A stretch of 64,000 nt of DNA, taken from Bacteroidaceae bacterium. GTDB lineage: Bacteria; Bacteroidota; Bacteroidia; Bacteroidales; Bacteroidaceae. Both the position numbers and the translations under genes were made by a program. This document shows, in pieces, positions 19,737 through 28,865 of this stretch (positions are counted from its first letter, which is position 1; every line of letters begins with the position of its first letter). The stretch is taken from positions 124,001 through 188,000 of the forward strand of contig JAFWBM010000027.1 of assembly GCA_017507105.1 (NCBI GenBank), written 5' to 3'. Under the pieces are notes generated by a model. The model saw only the letters and a list, made by a program, of their open reading frames with translations, was not told the origin of the DNA and made no database searches.

Positions 19737-21428
19737 ATGAAAAATAGAGTTATCATTTATCAGATGCTTCCACGACTGTTTGGAAACAGTGTTTCAAATT
19801 GTATTGAAGGTGGAACAATAGAACAAAACGGTTGTGGTAAATTCAATGATATAACATCAAAAGCACTTAAGGCAATTAAGAATCTGGGTGTTACGCATGT
19901 ATGGTATACAGGTATATTGGAACACACAACACGCACAGACTATACAAAATATGGTATTGAGAACAGCCATCCTGCAACAGTAAAAGGAGAGGCAGGATCG
20001 CCATATGCGATAAAGGATTATTACGATGTTGACCCCGACTTGGCTACAAATGTAGAGAAACGTCGTGAAGAGTTCTCGGCACTCATTGAACGCACCCACA
20101 AATGTGGACTTAAAGTCATTATGGACTTTATCCCCAACCATGTCGCACGACACTACAAGAGTGACAATCGCCCTGCCGGTACATTTGATTTTGGACAGAA
20201 CGACGATAATAGCGTTTTCTACATGGGACACAACAACTTCTATTATCTTGGCGACCAATCCTTTGGATGCAACATAGACGCCAAGGATTGTGCAGCCGAG
20301 CCATACGACGAGAACCCACTACGTGCTACAGGAAACGACTGTTTCGGAGCGCCATCGCGCAACGACTGGTACGACACGGTAAAATTGAATTACGGAATTG
20401 ACTACCGTACCGGTAACCGTAATTTCTGGCCCATACCGGACACTTGGGTAAAGATGCTGAAGATACTCAGATATTGGGCATCACAAGGTATAGACGGATT
20501 CCGTTGCGACATGGTAGAGATGACCCCGGTAGAGTTTTGGTCATGGGCTGTTGCCAAAATCAAAGAAGAGTACCCTGATATAGTATTCATTGGTGAGATA
20601 TACCAACCTCATATTTATCGTAGTTTCATATACGAGGGACACTTCGATTATCTATACGACAAAGTGGGACTATACGATACTCTTCGTTCTGTAATGTGCG
20701 GATGTACATCGGCAGAGAGCATTACTTACACATTACAACAGACATCAGACATACGTGAGCACATGCTTACATTCTTGGAAAACCACGATGAGCAGCGTAT
20801 TGCATCCGACTTCTTTGCAACAAATGCCACACGCGCACTCTCGGCACTTATTGTATCGACAACCATAGGTAATCAACCATTCATGCTCTATGCAGGAGAA
20901 GAGCTTGGAGAGAGAGGTATGGATAAAGAGGGATACAGCGGAAAAGACGGACGTACTACAATTTTCGACTATTGGAGCGTAGATACACTCAGAAGATGGA
21001 ACAACGGCGGTAAATATAACGATGAAAAGCTTACCGAAGAGGAGAAGCATCTGCAAGAATATCACCGTAGACTACTCAATCTATGCAATAGCGAAGAATC
21101 ACTCAAAAGCGGACGTTTCTACGACCTTCAATATGCCGCTCCCGACAACGAATACTATGACAAAAACCGTATCTATAGTTTCTTACGCGGAACAGACGAA
21201 GAGTTGCTGCTTATTGTAACCAACTTTAGCGATAGTGAGCGCCAATGCAAAGTATGTATACCACAAGAGGCCTTTGCCTATTATGGTATATTTGGCAACA
21301 GAGAGAAGGTTAAAGCAACTGAGTTGTTGAGCGGAAAGAGTTTCGAGACCTATTTTACACCCGATAAACTTATAGAGCTGACACTACCCGGAAACAATGG
21401 TGTAATAATTAAGTTTAAAACCAAATAA
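19737..21428 (+). CDS. Alpha-amylase family glycoside hydrolase (GH13), cytoplasmic
   Basis: 563 residues with no signal peptide, so it probably works inside the cell on short alpha-glucans. The GH13 regions are in order: MDFIPNHVARH (region I), GIDGFRCDMVEM (region II, nucleophile Asp258), FIGEIYQP (region III, acid/base Glu287) and FLENHDEQRI (region IV, Asp351). A beta-sandwich domain C follows. The exact specificity cannot be read. It sits 26 nt after fabD and 8 nt before the DUF4919 gene. Confidence 0.92.
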   Translation: MKNRVIIYQMLPRLFGNSVSNCIEGGTIEQNGCGKFNDITSKALKAIKNLGVTHVWYTGILEHTTRTDYTKYGIENSHPATVKGEAGSPYAIKDYYDVDPDLATNVEKRREEFSALIERTHKCGLKVIMDFIPNHVARHYKSDNRPAGTFDFGQNDDNSVFYMGHNNFYYLGDQSFGCNIDAKDCAAEPYDENPLRATGNDCFGAPSRNDWYDTVKLNYGIDYRTGNRNFWPIPDTWVKMLKILRYWASQGIDGFRCDMVEMTPVEFWSWAVAKIKEEYPDIVFIGEIYQPHIYRSFIYEGHFDYLYDKVGLYDTLRSVMCGCTSAESITYTLQQTSDIREHMLTFLENHDEQRIASDFFATNATRALSALIVSTTIGNQPFMLYAGEELGERGMDKEGYSGKDGRTTIFDYWSVDTLRRWNNGGKYNDEKLTEEEKHLQEYHRRLLNLCNSEESLKSGRFYDLQYAAPDNEYYDKNRIYSFLRGTDEELLLIVTNFSDSERQCKVCIPQEAFAYYGIFGNREKVKATELLSGKSFETYFTPDKLIELTLPGNNGVIIKFKTK

Positions 21429-21436
21429 GAATTTTT

Positions 21437-22093
21437 ATGAGAAGACTCCTGCTGACCTCTATAATACTTATTATGGCATTTACTGCTATAAAATCTCAAC
21501 AGAAACTTGACCTAGGTCTCATAAAGGAGACCGTTGAAAACGAGAGTGGATATTACAACGACATTCTCAACATATACCTAACCGACGATCCCCTAATAAG
21601 GCTCGACGACATTGCACTCGTCTATTATGGACAGGTTTTCACATCGAACTACAAAGGGGCTAGCGATGAGAATGAAAATGATTTGAAGAACCATATAGCT
21701 ATGGGTGATAATCATAAGGCATATTCTGTAGCAAAAAAGATATTGGAATATAATCCGGTAAGCCTGAATGCACTCTTCTATGCATGGCGTACATCCGAAG
21801 CCTTAGGAGAACCGGAAAACGAGGTTTCATCATATGTCAGAAAGTATTTATCAATCTTAAATATGATTACTACATATGGAGATGGGAAAAGCAGTAGGAC
21901 TCCATTTTACGTGATAACCCCAGATGATCAAGACCATATCCTTTATGGCATGTTCGATATAGAGAATATAATAGACCGTACTCTCGACACAGAGACGCTA
22001 TGTAACATTATATATGTCGAGCCAAGCACAAAATTTCAGGCTCGAAGAATGTATATCAATGTAGGGTTATACCTATCGCACACATCAAAGTAA
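21437..22093 (+). CDS. DUF4919-like secreted protein
   Basis: 218 residues: a signal peptide (about 1-20, ending IKSQ) and a mostly helical domain. The sequence AYSVAKKILEYNPVSLNALFYAW looks like a TPR-type helix pair, and the whole resembles the DUF4919 family found in Bacteroidetes. No catalytic motif is visible and the function is unknown. It follows the amylase gene by 8 nt and is closed by a strong hairpin at 22119. It should be in the periplasm, unlike the two cytoplasmic enzymes before it, so the gene run need not be a functional unit. Confidence 0.75.
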   Translation: MRRLLLTSIILIMAFTAIKSQQKLDLGLIKETVENESGYYNDILNIYLTDDPLIRLDDIALVYYGQVFTSNYKGASDENENDLKNHIAMGDNHKAYSVAKKILEYNPVSLNALFYAWRTSEALGEPENEVSSYVRKYLSILNMITTYGDGKSSRTPFYVITPDDQDHILYGMFDIENIIDRTLDTETLCNIIYVEPSTKFQARRMYINVGLYLSHTSK

Positions 22094-22118
22094 ACAGATA
22101 GGAAAAAAGGATATCAGT

Positions 22119-22170
22119 AGGTAGAAATGTCCATTGACTATTGGAGTAAAAGACATTTCTACCTTTATTA
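22119..22170 (+). terminator. Terminator after the fabD-amylase-DUF4919 run
   Basis: A 13-bp perfect stem (AGGTAGAAATGTC, 22119-22131, with 22152-22164), a 20-nt loop, then TTATTATTAT. It contains the ATG at 22127, which is therefore unlikely to start mtgA. Confidence 0.65.
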
Positions 22171-22177
22171 TTATACC

Positions 22178-22861
22178 ATGAGAACTATATTACGATTTAC
22201 ATCTAAGTCTATCATTCTGTTTATTGCCTTCACTGTTGCAATAACATTGCTATACCGTTTTGTACCTGTTCCGATTACTCCATTGATGCTTTCACGTGCC
22301 ATAAATAACGATGCTCCAATTCACTACAAATGGACACCACTTGAAGAAATCACGAATGACCTACCACTTGCGGTGATATCGTCAGAGGATAATCTCTTCA
22401 CCTCACACAATGGATTTGATTTCAAGGCCATAAAAACAGCACATGAAGATGCTAAAAAAGGTAAGAAACTGCGTGGTGCCAGTACAATAAGCCAGCAAAC
22501 AGCAAAGAATGTCTTTTTGTGGCATGGACGTTCATGGCTCCGCAAAGGACTGGAAGCCTACTTTACCATACTCATAGAGTTCTTCTGGGGAAAAGAGAGA
22601 ATCATGGAGGTATATCTCAATTGTATAGAAATGGGAAATGGAATTTACGGTGCTGCAGCTGTGGCACAACACCATTTTAAAAAGGAACCATCAGAACTGA
22701 CACGCAAAGAGTGCGCTCTGATAGCAGCCACACTCCCAAATCCTAGAAGATACAGTTCTGCAAAACCGTCAAAGTATATGCTTAAACGGCAGAAAGAGAT
22801 ACTACGTCTTATGAAACTGATAAATAATGTTGAATATGACAACAAAGAGAAGAAAAAATAA
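22178..22861 (+). CDS. mtgA: Monofunctional peptidoglycan glycosyltransferase
   Basis: Polymerises lipid II into glycan strands at the outer face of the inner membrane. GT51 domain with a single N-terminal membrane anchor (about 9-26). The catalytic Glu70 lies in AVISSEDNLFTSHNGFD, and the motifs GASTISQQTAKNVFLW, KERIMEVYLNCIEMGNGIYG and ECALIAATLPNPRRYSS follow in order. There is no transpeptidase domain. I chose ATG 22178 (227 residues) instead of 22127, because the upstream ATG is buried in a terminator hairpin and its 17 extra residues are polar and aromatic without family match. The next gene overlaps the end by 35 nt. Confidence 0.92.
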   Translation: MRTILRFTSKSIILFIAFTVAITLLYRFVPVPITPLMLSRAINNDAPIHYKWTPLEEITNDLPLAVISSEDNLFTSHNGFDFKAIKTAHEDAKKGKKLRGASTISQQTAKNVFLWHGRSWLRKGLEAYFTILIEFFWGKERIMEVYLNCIEMGNGIYGAAAVAQHHFKKEPSELTRKECALIAATLPNPRRYSSAKPSKYMLKRQKEILRLMKLINNVEYDNKEKKK

Positions 22862-23477
22862 AAAGAATAATATAACAAGAGCCTTTGCTCGCATAATAGG
22901 CCTCATAGCATTGACCCCTATTGCCATCTTCTCATTGACATTGGCATGCGATATCGCGATAAGCAACAAGAGTTCCGGACGTATATATGACAATATAGAC
23001 GATATTCCATTCAACGAAACCTGTGTAGTGCTCGGCACTACCCCGTACAGCAAAAACACAAAAAGCGGTAATCCATATTTCAATAACCGCATGAACGCAA
23101 CAGCCGAGTTATACAAGAATGGAAAAATAAAAAGGATTATTGTCAGCGGAGACAGCAGTAAGAACTACGACGAAACAAAAAAGATGCACGAGGCTCTTGT
23201 AAAACGTGGTATTCCCAAGAAGGATATAATAAAAGATACAAAAGGGAAGAATACAATTAAAAGTATAAAAGAGGTGAAAAGAAGATTCAAATTGGATGAA
23301 TTCACAATCGTATCACAGAAATTTCATAATGAACGGGCACTGTTCATCGCCGACCATTACAAACTAAAGGCTATAGGATATAACGCAGATGATATGAATA
23401 TTAAAAAAGGATATAGAGTCTATTTCAGAGAGAAACTGGCCAGAATAAAGGTTTTTATCGACATATTGACTGAATAA
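22827..23477 (+). CDS. SanA/YdcF-like protein (DUF218)
   Basis: 216 residues, with a lysine-rich N-terminus, one membrane anchor (about 19-42) and a DUF218 domain: VVLGTTPYSKN, then RMNATAELYKNGKIKRIIVSGDSS and a C-terminal SQKFHNERALFIAD. This is the pattern of SanA (vancomycin-resistance factor of enterobacteria), thought to act on envelope integrity; its reaction is unknown. The start lies inside mtgA (35-nt overlap in another frame), so translation is probably coupled, which fits a shared role in the cell wall. A second ATG at 22836 (MTTKRR) is an equally good start. Confidence 0.85.
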   Translation: MLNMTTKRRKNKKNNITRAFARIIGLIALTPIAIFSLTLACDIAISNKSSGRIYDNIDDIPFNETCVVLGTTPYSKNTKSGNPYFNNRMNATAELYKNGKIKRIIVSGDSSKNYDETKKMHEALVKRGIPKKDIIKDTKGKNTIKSIKEVKRRFKLDEFTIVSQKFHNERALFIADHYKLKAIGYNADDMNIKKGYRVYFREKLARIKVFIDILTE

Positions 23478-23501
23478 TAAATAAAAAATATCATAAGATT
23501 T

Positions 23502-23530
23502 TTGTTATCACAACTCATTTGTTATATTTG
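23502..23530 (+). promoter_or_regulatory. Putative promoter of the 5'-nucleotidase gene
   Basis: TTG at 23502-23504, 18-nt spacer, TATATTTG at 23523-23530; 85 nt before the ATG. Confidence 0.4.
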
Positions 23531-23615
23531 TAGCAGTAGATGTATATTTATAATATTACTATGCAGCTACTTGATAAACCAAACAACCATATAAAACACT
23601 AAACATCCAAATACC

Positions 23616-24062
23616 ATGAATAAGAAGAGGATATATTTTGACATGGACGGTGTTCTTGTTGACTTTAAATCGGGAGTAGAAAGAGTTAGCAGTGAGACAC
23701 AGGAAGAATACAAAGGACGCATTGATGAAGTACCGGGTATATTTTCTCTGATGAAACCTATACCTGGAGCTATTGAAGCTGCACAGCTCCTTGCAAAACA
23801 CTATGACGTGTATATACTTACAACATCTCCATGGAATAATCCTACTGCTGCAAGCGACAAAATAGAGTGGGTGAAGAGATATCTTAATGGAATATTCCAT
23901 AAAAGAGTAATTATAACACACCATAAAGAGTTATGCCAAGGTGATTATCTTATTGATGACAGCAGCAAGAATGGAGCAAGTGAGTTCAGTGGAGAATGGA
24001 TACAATTAGGTTCCGATAAATTCCCGGATTGGGATACAATTCTGAAGTATCTGCTTATGTAA
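23616..24062 (+). CDS. 5'(3')-deoxyribonucleotidase-like HAD protein
   Basis: 148 residues of the HAD superfamily close to the NT5C type, which dephosphorylates deoxynucleotides. The catalytic DxD is YFDMDGVLVDF (Asp9, Asp11), motif II is ILTTSPWNNP, and the acidic motif IV is DYLIDDSSKNGA. A small cap is inserted between motifs I and II. It is a single-gene unit: promoter upstream, terminator at 24086. Substrate choice cannot be read from the sequence. Confidence 0.88.
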   Translation: MNKKRIYFDMDGVLVDFKSGVERVSSETQEEYKGRIDEVPGIFSLMKPIPGAIEAAQLLAKHYDVYILTTSPWNNPTAASDKIEWVKRYLNGIFHKRVIITHHKELCQGDYLIDDSSKNGASEFSGEWIQLGSDKFPDWDTILKYLLM

Positions 24063-24085
24063 CATCTACTTATACAAGTATAACA

Positions 24086-24128
24086 AAAACAGCTGTATCA
24101 TACAAATATTTGATACAGCTGTTTTGTT
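24086..24128 (+). terminator. Terminator after the nucleotidase gene
   Basis: A 15-bp perfect stem (AAAACAGCTGTATCA, 24086-24100, with 24111-24125), 10-nt loop, T-rich tail. Confidence 0.8.
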
Positions 24129-24173
24129 TATAGATATTAATGTCAGGTACACAAAACTTTTTATCAATTTTAC

Positions 24174-24204
24174 TTGTCTATATGTAAAGTATGCATTACA
24201 TTTG
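24174..24204 (+). promoter_or_regulatory. Promoter of the membrane protein/XRE pair
   Basis: TTG at 24174-24176, 20-nt spacer, TACATTTG at 24197-24204, 26 nt before the ATG. Good consensus fit. Confidence 0.55.
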
Positions 24205-24230
24205 CAGAAAACTTATAAATACTTATCATT

Positions 24231-24701
24231 ATGAAAACAAATTATCTATTACCTACGGTATTCAGCAAGATTGGATGGTTTCTGTTTGTACCTTCATTGA
24301 TTCTTGGTATATATTACCTATTTGGAAATGATGCAGTTATTAACATAGGAGGTTCTTCTGCGATTGCATTATTCGATGGAATAACCGAAACGGAAGTTCT
24401 ATCTACCACCTATAACGACAGCTGGACCGATGAAATACTTATTATTACAACAACACTATCTATGCTGTTTATTGGTTTTTCACGTGAAAAAGAGGAAGAC
24501 GAATGTATAGCCAACATCAGAATGAACTCTCTTGTATGGTCAATCATGGTAAGTAGTATGGTGCTTATAGCTGCAACACTTCTGATATTCGGAGTGCCAT
24601 ATCTCACATTTATGACAATATATATGTTTTGCGTTCTTCTACTATTTATAATTAAATATAAATTTGCATTGTATATGTTTAGAAAAGACAATGTAGCATA
24701 A
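24231..24701 (+). CDS. Four-helix membrane protein of unknown function
   Basis: 156 residues with four hydrophobic helices (about 12-30, 68-82, 101-122 and 127-147). Between helices 1 and 2 is an outside-facing or loop segment (VINIGGSSAIALFDGITETEVL), and between 2 and 3 the charged FSREKEEDECI. I do not recognise a named family. It is followed after 23 nt by a small XRE regulator. Small membrane proteins paired with a 67-70 residue Cro-like regulator are frequent in Bacteroidetes and Firmicutes, usually with the regulator controlling the pair; here that is inference. Confidence 0.75.
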   Translation: MKTNYLLPTVFSKIGWFLFVPSLILGIYYLFGNDAVINIGGSSAIALFDGITETEVLSTTYNDSWTDEILIITTTLSMLFIGFSREKEEDECIANIRMNSLVWSIMVSSMVLIAATLLIFGVPYLTFMTIYMFCVLLLFIIKYKFALYMFRKDNVA

Positions 24702-24724
24702 GAACTTCGAAAAAGCAGACAATA

Positions 24725-24931
24725 ATGATAAACAATATCCGAGTAGAACGAGCCATTAAACGAATGACACAACAACAGTTGGCTCAGCTGGTACAGGTAA
24801 GCCGCCAGACAATAAATGCTATAGAACAGGGAAAGTATGTTCCTTCTACAGTGCTTGCCCTTAAAATATCATCTGTATTTGAAAAGAGAGTCGATGATAT
24901 TTTCCAATTGGAAGAAGAGGATTGGAAATAG
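24725..24931 (+). CDS. XRE-family HTH transcriptional regulator
   Basis: 68 residues, almost entirely one Cro/CI-type helix-turn-helix: MTQQQLAQLVQVSRQTINAI (recognition helix SRQTINAIE), then EQGKYVPSTVLALKIS and an acidic tail (VDDIFQLEEED). This is the short YozG/PF01381 type with no effector domain. It is the last gene of the unit with the membrane protein and is closed by a hairpin at 25039. It may repress its own operon. Confidence 0.9.
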   Translation: MINNIRVERAIKRMTQQQLAQLVQVSRQTINAIEQGKYVPSTVLALKISSVFEKRVDDIFQLEEEDWK

Positions 24932-25038
24932 TATTATATGACAAAAAGAATAGGTATAGAAAGGAGAATGTATAAGTGAAAAAGAATGTCACATGTCAAA
25001 ATTCTATCTCTCTAAGATAATAAGCCTCCGGAAAATTT

Positions 25039-25094
25039 AAGGACAGCATGAATAATAGATAACCTGGTTAGAGACTATTATTTATGCTGTTCTT
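25039..25094. terminator. Hairpin between the XRE gene and the S41 peptidase gene
   Basis: A 20-bp stem with G-T pairs (25039-25058 with 25075-25094), containing GGACAGCATGAATAATAG, and T-rich flanks. It lies between converging genes and may serve both; the rest of 24932-25220 shows nothing else. Confidence 0.65.
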
Positions 25095-25220
25095 TTGTTA
25101 TTTAAATTAGTCAGTCATCTATCTCACTTGTCGGATGCTGATTTATGCCAAACTGATAAATTAAAAAAGAGATATCACAATATCATCATTGTATTGGACT
25201 TATTGCTATATTTATTATCT

Positions 25221-26498
25221 TTATTTGTTATCTATAAGTTCATTTAGCACATATTCAATAACCGTATCTTTATTATCAAAGAAATCTTCTACACTCTGTT
25301 CCACTTTGTGGTGAGGTTCTATTCCTACACCTTCCAATGGAAAACCTTGCGGTGAGACACTAGGTTCTCGCGTAGGAACTCTGAAATATATTCCATATTT
25401 TGACATAAAGAAATCGGGGCCATTACCAGTATCACCGGCAGTCACTTCTCCTACAAGAATTGCATTGCCGCCCTCTTTAATATCAATAGCAAAACTTTCA
25501 GCAGCGGAGAACGTGAAATTGCTTATCAACAAAAACAGTTTACCTGTATATGCGTTAGGCTGTGGAATAATATCAGCACCAATACAATGCCGTTGAGGAT
25601 TAGGGAGTAGATATTCGGCTATTAATCGCCCATTATTACTATGCCCACCACCGTTATTACGAATATCAACAATCAAATGTGGAAGTTCGCATATCTGTTG
25701 GTAGGCTTTTTTGAACTCTTCCACAACATTACCCATCATAGATTCTATACTTATGTAGCCCACACTATCATTAAGTATTTTGCTTTTAACAATCAGTTCT
25801 TCATTATTTCCTGATGGAGAAGCTGTTGTTAGTGGCAAATCAAGCCTTAAAGTATCATTATCTCTAATAACATCGCAAACTATTAGAGAATCGGTATGCG
25901 AACGTAATGCCCAACGACGAGCAAGATGTATTCGAGCATCTTCCGTAGATGCGTGAACGTACTTTTTGCGACTATTTACATATTGGTCTATGGGAGTGTT
26001 ATTGATTGCTATAATTTCATCTTTGTCGCGAAAGCCATAGTTTATCATATATCCATTGGGCTCGTCAATGAATAATCTCCCTTCAACAATGGTTGGAGAG
26101 TACATTGCCCAATATACATCCAACAGAGCATTTGCATGACCAATATTCAATGCTGCAATATATTCACAGACCAACAACCCATAATCAGATTTCGTTTTGA
26201 CTTCATTTCCTATGCGTTTGGCTAATGTGGAATAAAGAGAATCCATATTAACTCCTTTCTGCTCATATAGTGAACACTCTTTCAATACATGTTGATGAAT
26301 GCTCTTAAAATCTTCTGCAAAATTTTCCGGCTCAACAGGTATTTCCGAAACATAATAAGACCTGACTTGTTCATATTTCTCCATCTTCTGTTTAATTACC
26401 CATTCTTTCAAATCTTCCCTGAAAACTGTAACAGACAAGATAAGAGTCAGTCCCAATAGGCATAAGAGCGACAGCAATATTATTATAAATTTTCTCAT
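25221..26498 (-). CDS. S41-family serine peptidase, membrane-anchored
   Basis: 425 residues with an N-terminal hydrophobic segment (about 5-26, FIIILLSLLCLLGLTLIL) that anchors or exports it. The C-terminal S41 (tail-specific protease) domain shows HLIVDIRNNGGGHSNN and, with the nucleophile Ser, LLISNFTFSAAESFAIDI, then VGEVTAGDTGNG. The region 190-240 lies where a PDZ-like segment could be (IINDEIIAINNTPIDQY at about 155-170), though it is weak. Likely a periplasmic peptidase; the target is unknown. It stands alone, with no operon partner in the same direction. Confidence 0.85.
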   Translation of the reverse strand: MRKFIIILLSLLCLLGLTLILSVTVFREDLKEWVIKQKMEKYEQVRSYYVSEIPVEPENFAEDFKSIHQHVLKECSLYEQKGVNMDSLYSTLAKRIGNEVKTKSDYGLLVCEYIAALNIGHANALLDVYWAMYSPTIVEGRLFIDEPNGYMINYGFRDKDEIIAINNTPIDQYVNSRKKYVHASTEDARIHLARRWALRSHTDSLIVCDVIRDNDTLRLDLPLTTASPSGNNEELIVKSKILNDSVGYISIESMMGNVVEEFKKAYQQICELPHLIVDIRNNGGGHSNNGRLIAEYLLPNPQRHCIGADIIPQPNAYTGKLFLLISNFTFSAAESFAIDIKEGGNAILVGEVTAGDTGNGPDFFMSKYGIYFRVPTREPSVSPQGFPLEGVGIEPHHKVEQSVEDFFDNKDTVIEYVLNELIDNK

Positions 26499-26804
26499 TT
26501 ATATATAATTTATCAAATAATTAAACTTCGAATGATATTCTTTATACAATACGAATCTCTTGTGAATATGTACCTTGTATATAAATAAAAACATCGTATG
26601 TGTTCTTTACATCTTTTTGCATTGAAACAGAGAACAAATTGCTTGAAAATATATAGTAACTCTACGAATGAAATACTCTTTAAAGTCTGTATCTATAATA
26701 TTGGGGATTACAATTGAGTGTCCTGAACTCCGTTTTTATATAACTTCCGGAGTTCTGGACACTTTTATCCACAATTTTTCTCTCATTATATTATTAAAGC
26801 AACA
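26499..26804. other. Intergenic region between S41 peptidase and SulP genes
   Basis: The region holds the hairpin described at 26718-26762 and the upstream region of the S41 gene. No coding sequence is supported on either strand. Confidence 0.5.
26718..26762 (-). terminator. Terminator after the SulP gene
   Basis: A 15-bp stem with one mismatch (GTGTCCTGAACTCCG, 26718-26732, with CGGAGTTCTGGACAC, 26748-26762). About 42 nt beyond the reverse-strand stop. Confidence 0.6.
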
Positions 26805-28511
26805 CTACTCACTTACTCCAAGTTGTTCGGAAAGTGTAGCAGCTCTTTCTAAAGCATCATGGATATCCGAAAAGACATTATCCCTGCCTACTAGTTTCAC
26901 GATCCCTCCCTTACGCAATGACTTTTCCACATTCTCGTGCACACCGGAAAGAATAATGGTCCTTCCTTCGCTATGTGATGATCTTATAAAAATTTCAAGA
27001 TTATGCAAGCCAGTAGAATCTATGAATGATACTCTACGCATACGCAGAATACGAATAGGCATTGCATCTCTATTGCGCATAAGCTCATCAAACTTATTAG
27101 CAACACCGAAGAAGAATGGACCTTCTATCTCGAACACCTCAGTACCAGCAGGTATAGTAAGAGTCTCATCATGCTCACCATCGTTATGTACATCAAGTTG
27201 ATCGCGAACAACTGAAATATTAGCACTCTCCATCACTCGTTTCATCACAATTACCACAGCCATTACTAGACCTACTTCAATAGCCAAGGTTAGATCAAAG
27301 AAGACAGTCAGTAACAGTGTCACAAAGAGTACTGTAGTACCGGACATAGAACTGCGATACATTGAGAGTATGGTTCTCCATCCACTCATATTATATGCAA
27401 CCATAATAAGCACACCGGCAAGACACGGCATTGGTATAAGCTCAACAAGGCTTCCAAGACACAACAATACAGCCAATAGGACTAAAGTATGTATCACACC
27501 GGCAACAGGAGTTCTTCCACCATTGTTTATGTTTGCCATAGTACGAGCAATGGCACCTGTTGCAGGTATTCCTCCAAAGAATGGTACAACGATATTTGCA
27601 ATTCCCTGCCCTACAAGTTCAGTATTCGAGTTATGACGGTCACCTATGACACCATCTGCCACCATAGCCGACAAAAGCGACTCTATCGCACCAAGCATGG
27701 CAATTGTAAATGCGACTGGTGCAAGCGCCTGTACTGTCGAGAAGAAACTACCTGTTTCCAAATCAAACTGGGGCAGACGGAAAGCAGGGAATCCAGATGG
27801 TAACTCGTACAAATCGCCAATAGTCTTGATAGATGTGACACCAGCAAACTCGCGTAACAACCATGCAGCTACAGTCATTACAATAATTGCAAGCAATGAG
27901 CCGGGAATCTTCTTCGAAAATTTAGGAGTCATAGCAATGAGTAATATACTCAATAATCCCATGACAGTACTCCAAAGGTCAATACTACTGATATTCTCTA
28001 TATAACAGACCCACTTCTCTATAAAGTTGGCAGGAACATCACTTATTCCAAGCCCCATAAGATCGTTTATCTGTGTAGAAAAGATTGTAATAGCAATACC
28101 TCCGGTAAAACCTATTATAATAGGATAAGGCATGAATTTTATTATACTACCCATGCGACAAAGTCCCATAATAACAAGAATAATTCCGGCCATTATGGTT
28201 GCAATAGCAAGACCACTTAGTCCATACTGCTGCACTACACCATAGACAATGATGATAAAGGCACCCGTAGGGCCACCAATCTGCACCTTTGAACCACCGA
28301 ATACCGAGATAAGGAATCCAGCCATAATAGCTGTCACCAGACCTTCTGTAGGACCTACTCCGCTGGCAATACCAAATGCAATAGCCAAAGGTATTGCAAC
28401 AACTCCAACAATAATACCGGCCATCAAGTCGGCAGAAAACTTCTCACGTGAATAGTTCTTCATTGCATCGAAGAACTTTGGATGAAAATCGACAATATTC
28501 TTTGCCTTCAT
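26805..28511 (-). CDS. SulP-family anion transporter with STAS domain
   Basis: 568 residues. The SLC26/SulP core has about 12-14 hydrophobic segments beginning at DLMAGIIVGVVAIPLAIAFG (about 30-49), with the conserved GLVTAIMAGF and FGGSKVQIGGPTGAFIII. The C-terminal STAS domain (about 440-560) shows FEIEGPFFFGVANKF and VSFIDSTGLHNLEIF. The family moves sulfate, bicarbonate, or other anions with or without sodium or protons; which one cannot be told. It is a single-gene unit: a TAACTTTG box at 28623-28630 on the reverse strand could be its promoter. Confidence 0.92.
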   Translation of the reverse strand: MKAKNIVDFHPKFFDAMKNYSREKFSADLMAGIIVGVVAIPLAIAFGIASGVGPTEGLVTAIMAGFLISVFGGSKVQIGGPTGAFIIIVYGVVQQYGLSGLAIATIMAGIILVIMGLCRMGSIIKFMPYPIIIGFTGGIAITIFSTQINDLMGLGISDVPANFIEKWVCYIENISSIDLWSTVMGLLSILLIAMTPKFSKKIPGSLLAIIVMTVAAWLLREFAGVTSIKTIGDLYELPSGFPAFRLPQFDLETGSFFSTVQALAPVAFTIAMLGAIESLLSAMVADGVIGDRHNSNTELVGQGIANIVVPFFGGIPATGAIARTMANINNGGRTPVAGVIHTLVLLAVLLCLGSLVELIPMPCLAGVLIMVAYNMSGWRTILSMYRSSMSGTTVLFVTLLLTVFFDLTLAIEVGLVMAVVIVMKRVMESANISVVRDQLDVHNDGEHDETLTIPAGTEVFEIEGPFFFGVANKFDELMRNRDAMPIRILRMRRVSFIDSTGLHNLEIFIRSSHSEGRTIILSGVHENVEKSLRKGGIVKLVGRDNVFSDIHDALERAATLSEQLGVSE

Positions 28512-28865
28512 AGTAATATTTATGTAATTAATTTACAATCTTCAGATAACAGGATATATTGTATTAATAATAGATCATATTCCGCCACAAGATAACAACG
28601 CTGTTGCTGCGCAAAATTTTCGCAAAGTTACAAAAAAGCTACATCTATTTCCGAATGTGTGGTATTTTTTTATCAACCACATACATTAGTTTCCTATAAA
28701 AAACGGACCTTGTTAAATCTTGAATAAATCCGAACAACAGTTTTTATCTGGTTATTATAATTCTATTTAGAAATTCAAACTACTTAATACAAAAAAATTG
28801 TGTGCCCAATTCGTTATGGTACACACAATTCTATCTTGCAGTTCTTTTCTATATATATATTATCA
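28512..28865. other. Intergenic region between SulP and DUF4293 genes
   Basis: It holds the SulP upstream region, including a TAACTTTG box (reverse strand, 28623-28630), and the hairpin at 28796-28830. No gene is supported. Confidence 0.5.
28796..28830 (-). terminator. Terminator after the bamD-omega-DUF4293 operon
   Basis: A 9-bp stem AATTGTGTG/CACACAATT, extended by imperfect pairs, with a T-rich tail on the reverse strand, 36 nt after the DUF4293 stop. Confidence 0.65.

Noticed and set aside
22127..22177. Longer start for mtgA
   Set aside because: The codons lie in a perfect 13-bp terminator stem and add residues with no family match.
26668..27201. Forward ORF upstream of and inside the SulP gene
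   Set aside because: Antisense shadow of the SulP C-terminus with no recognisable domain.
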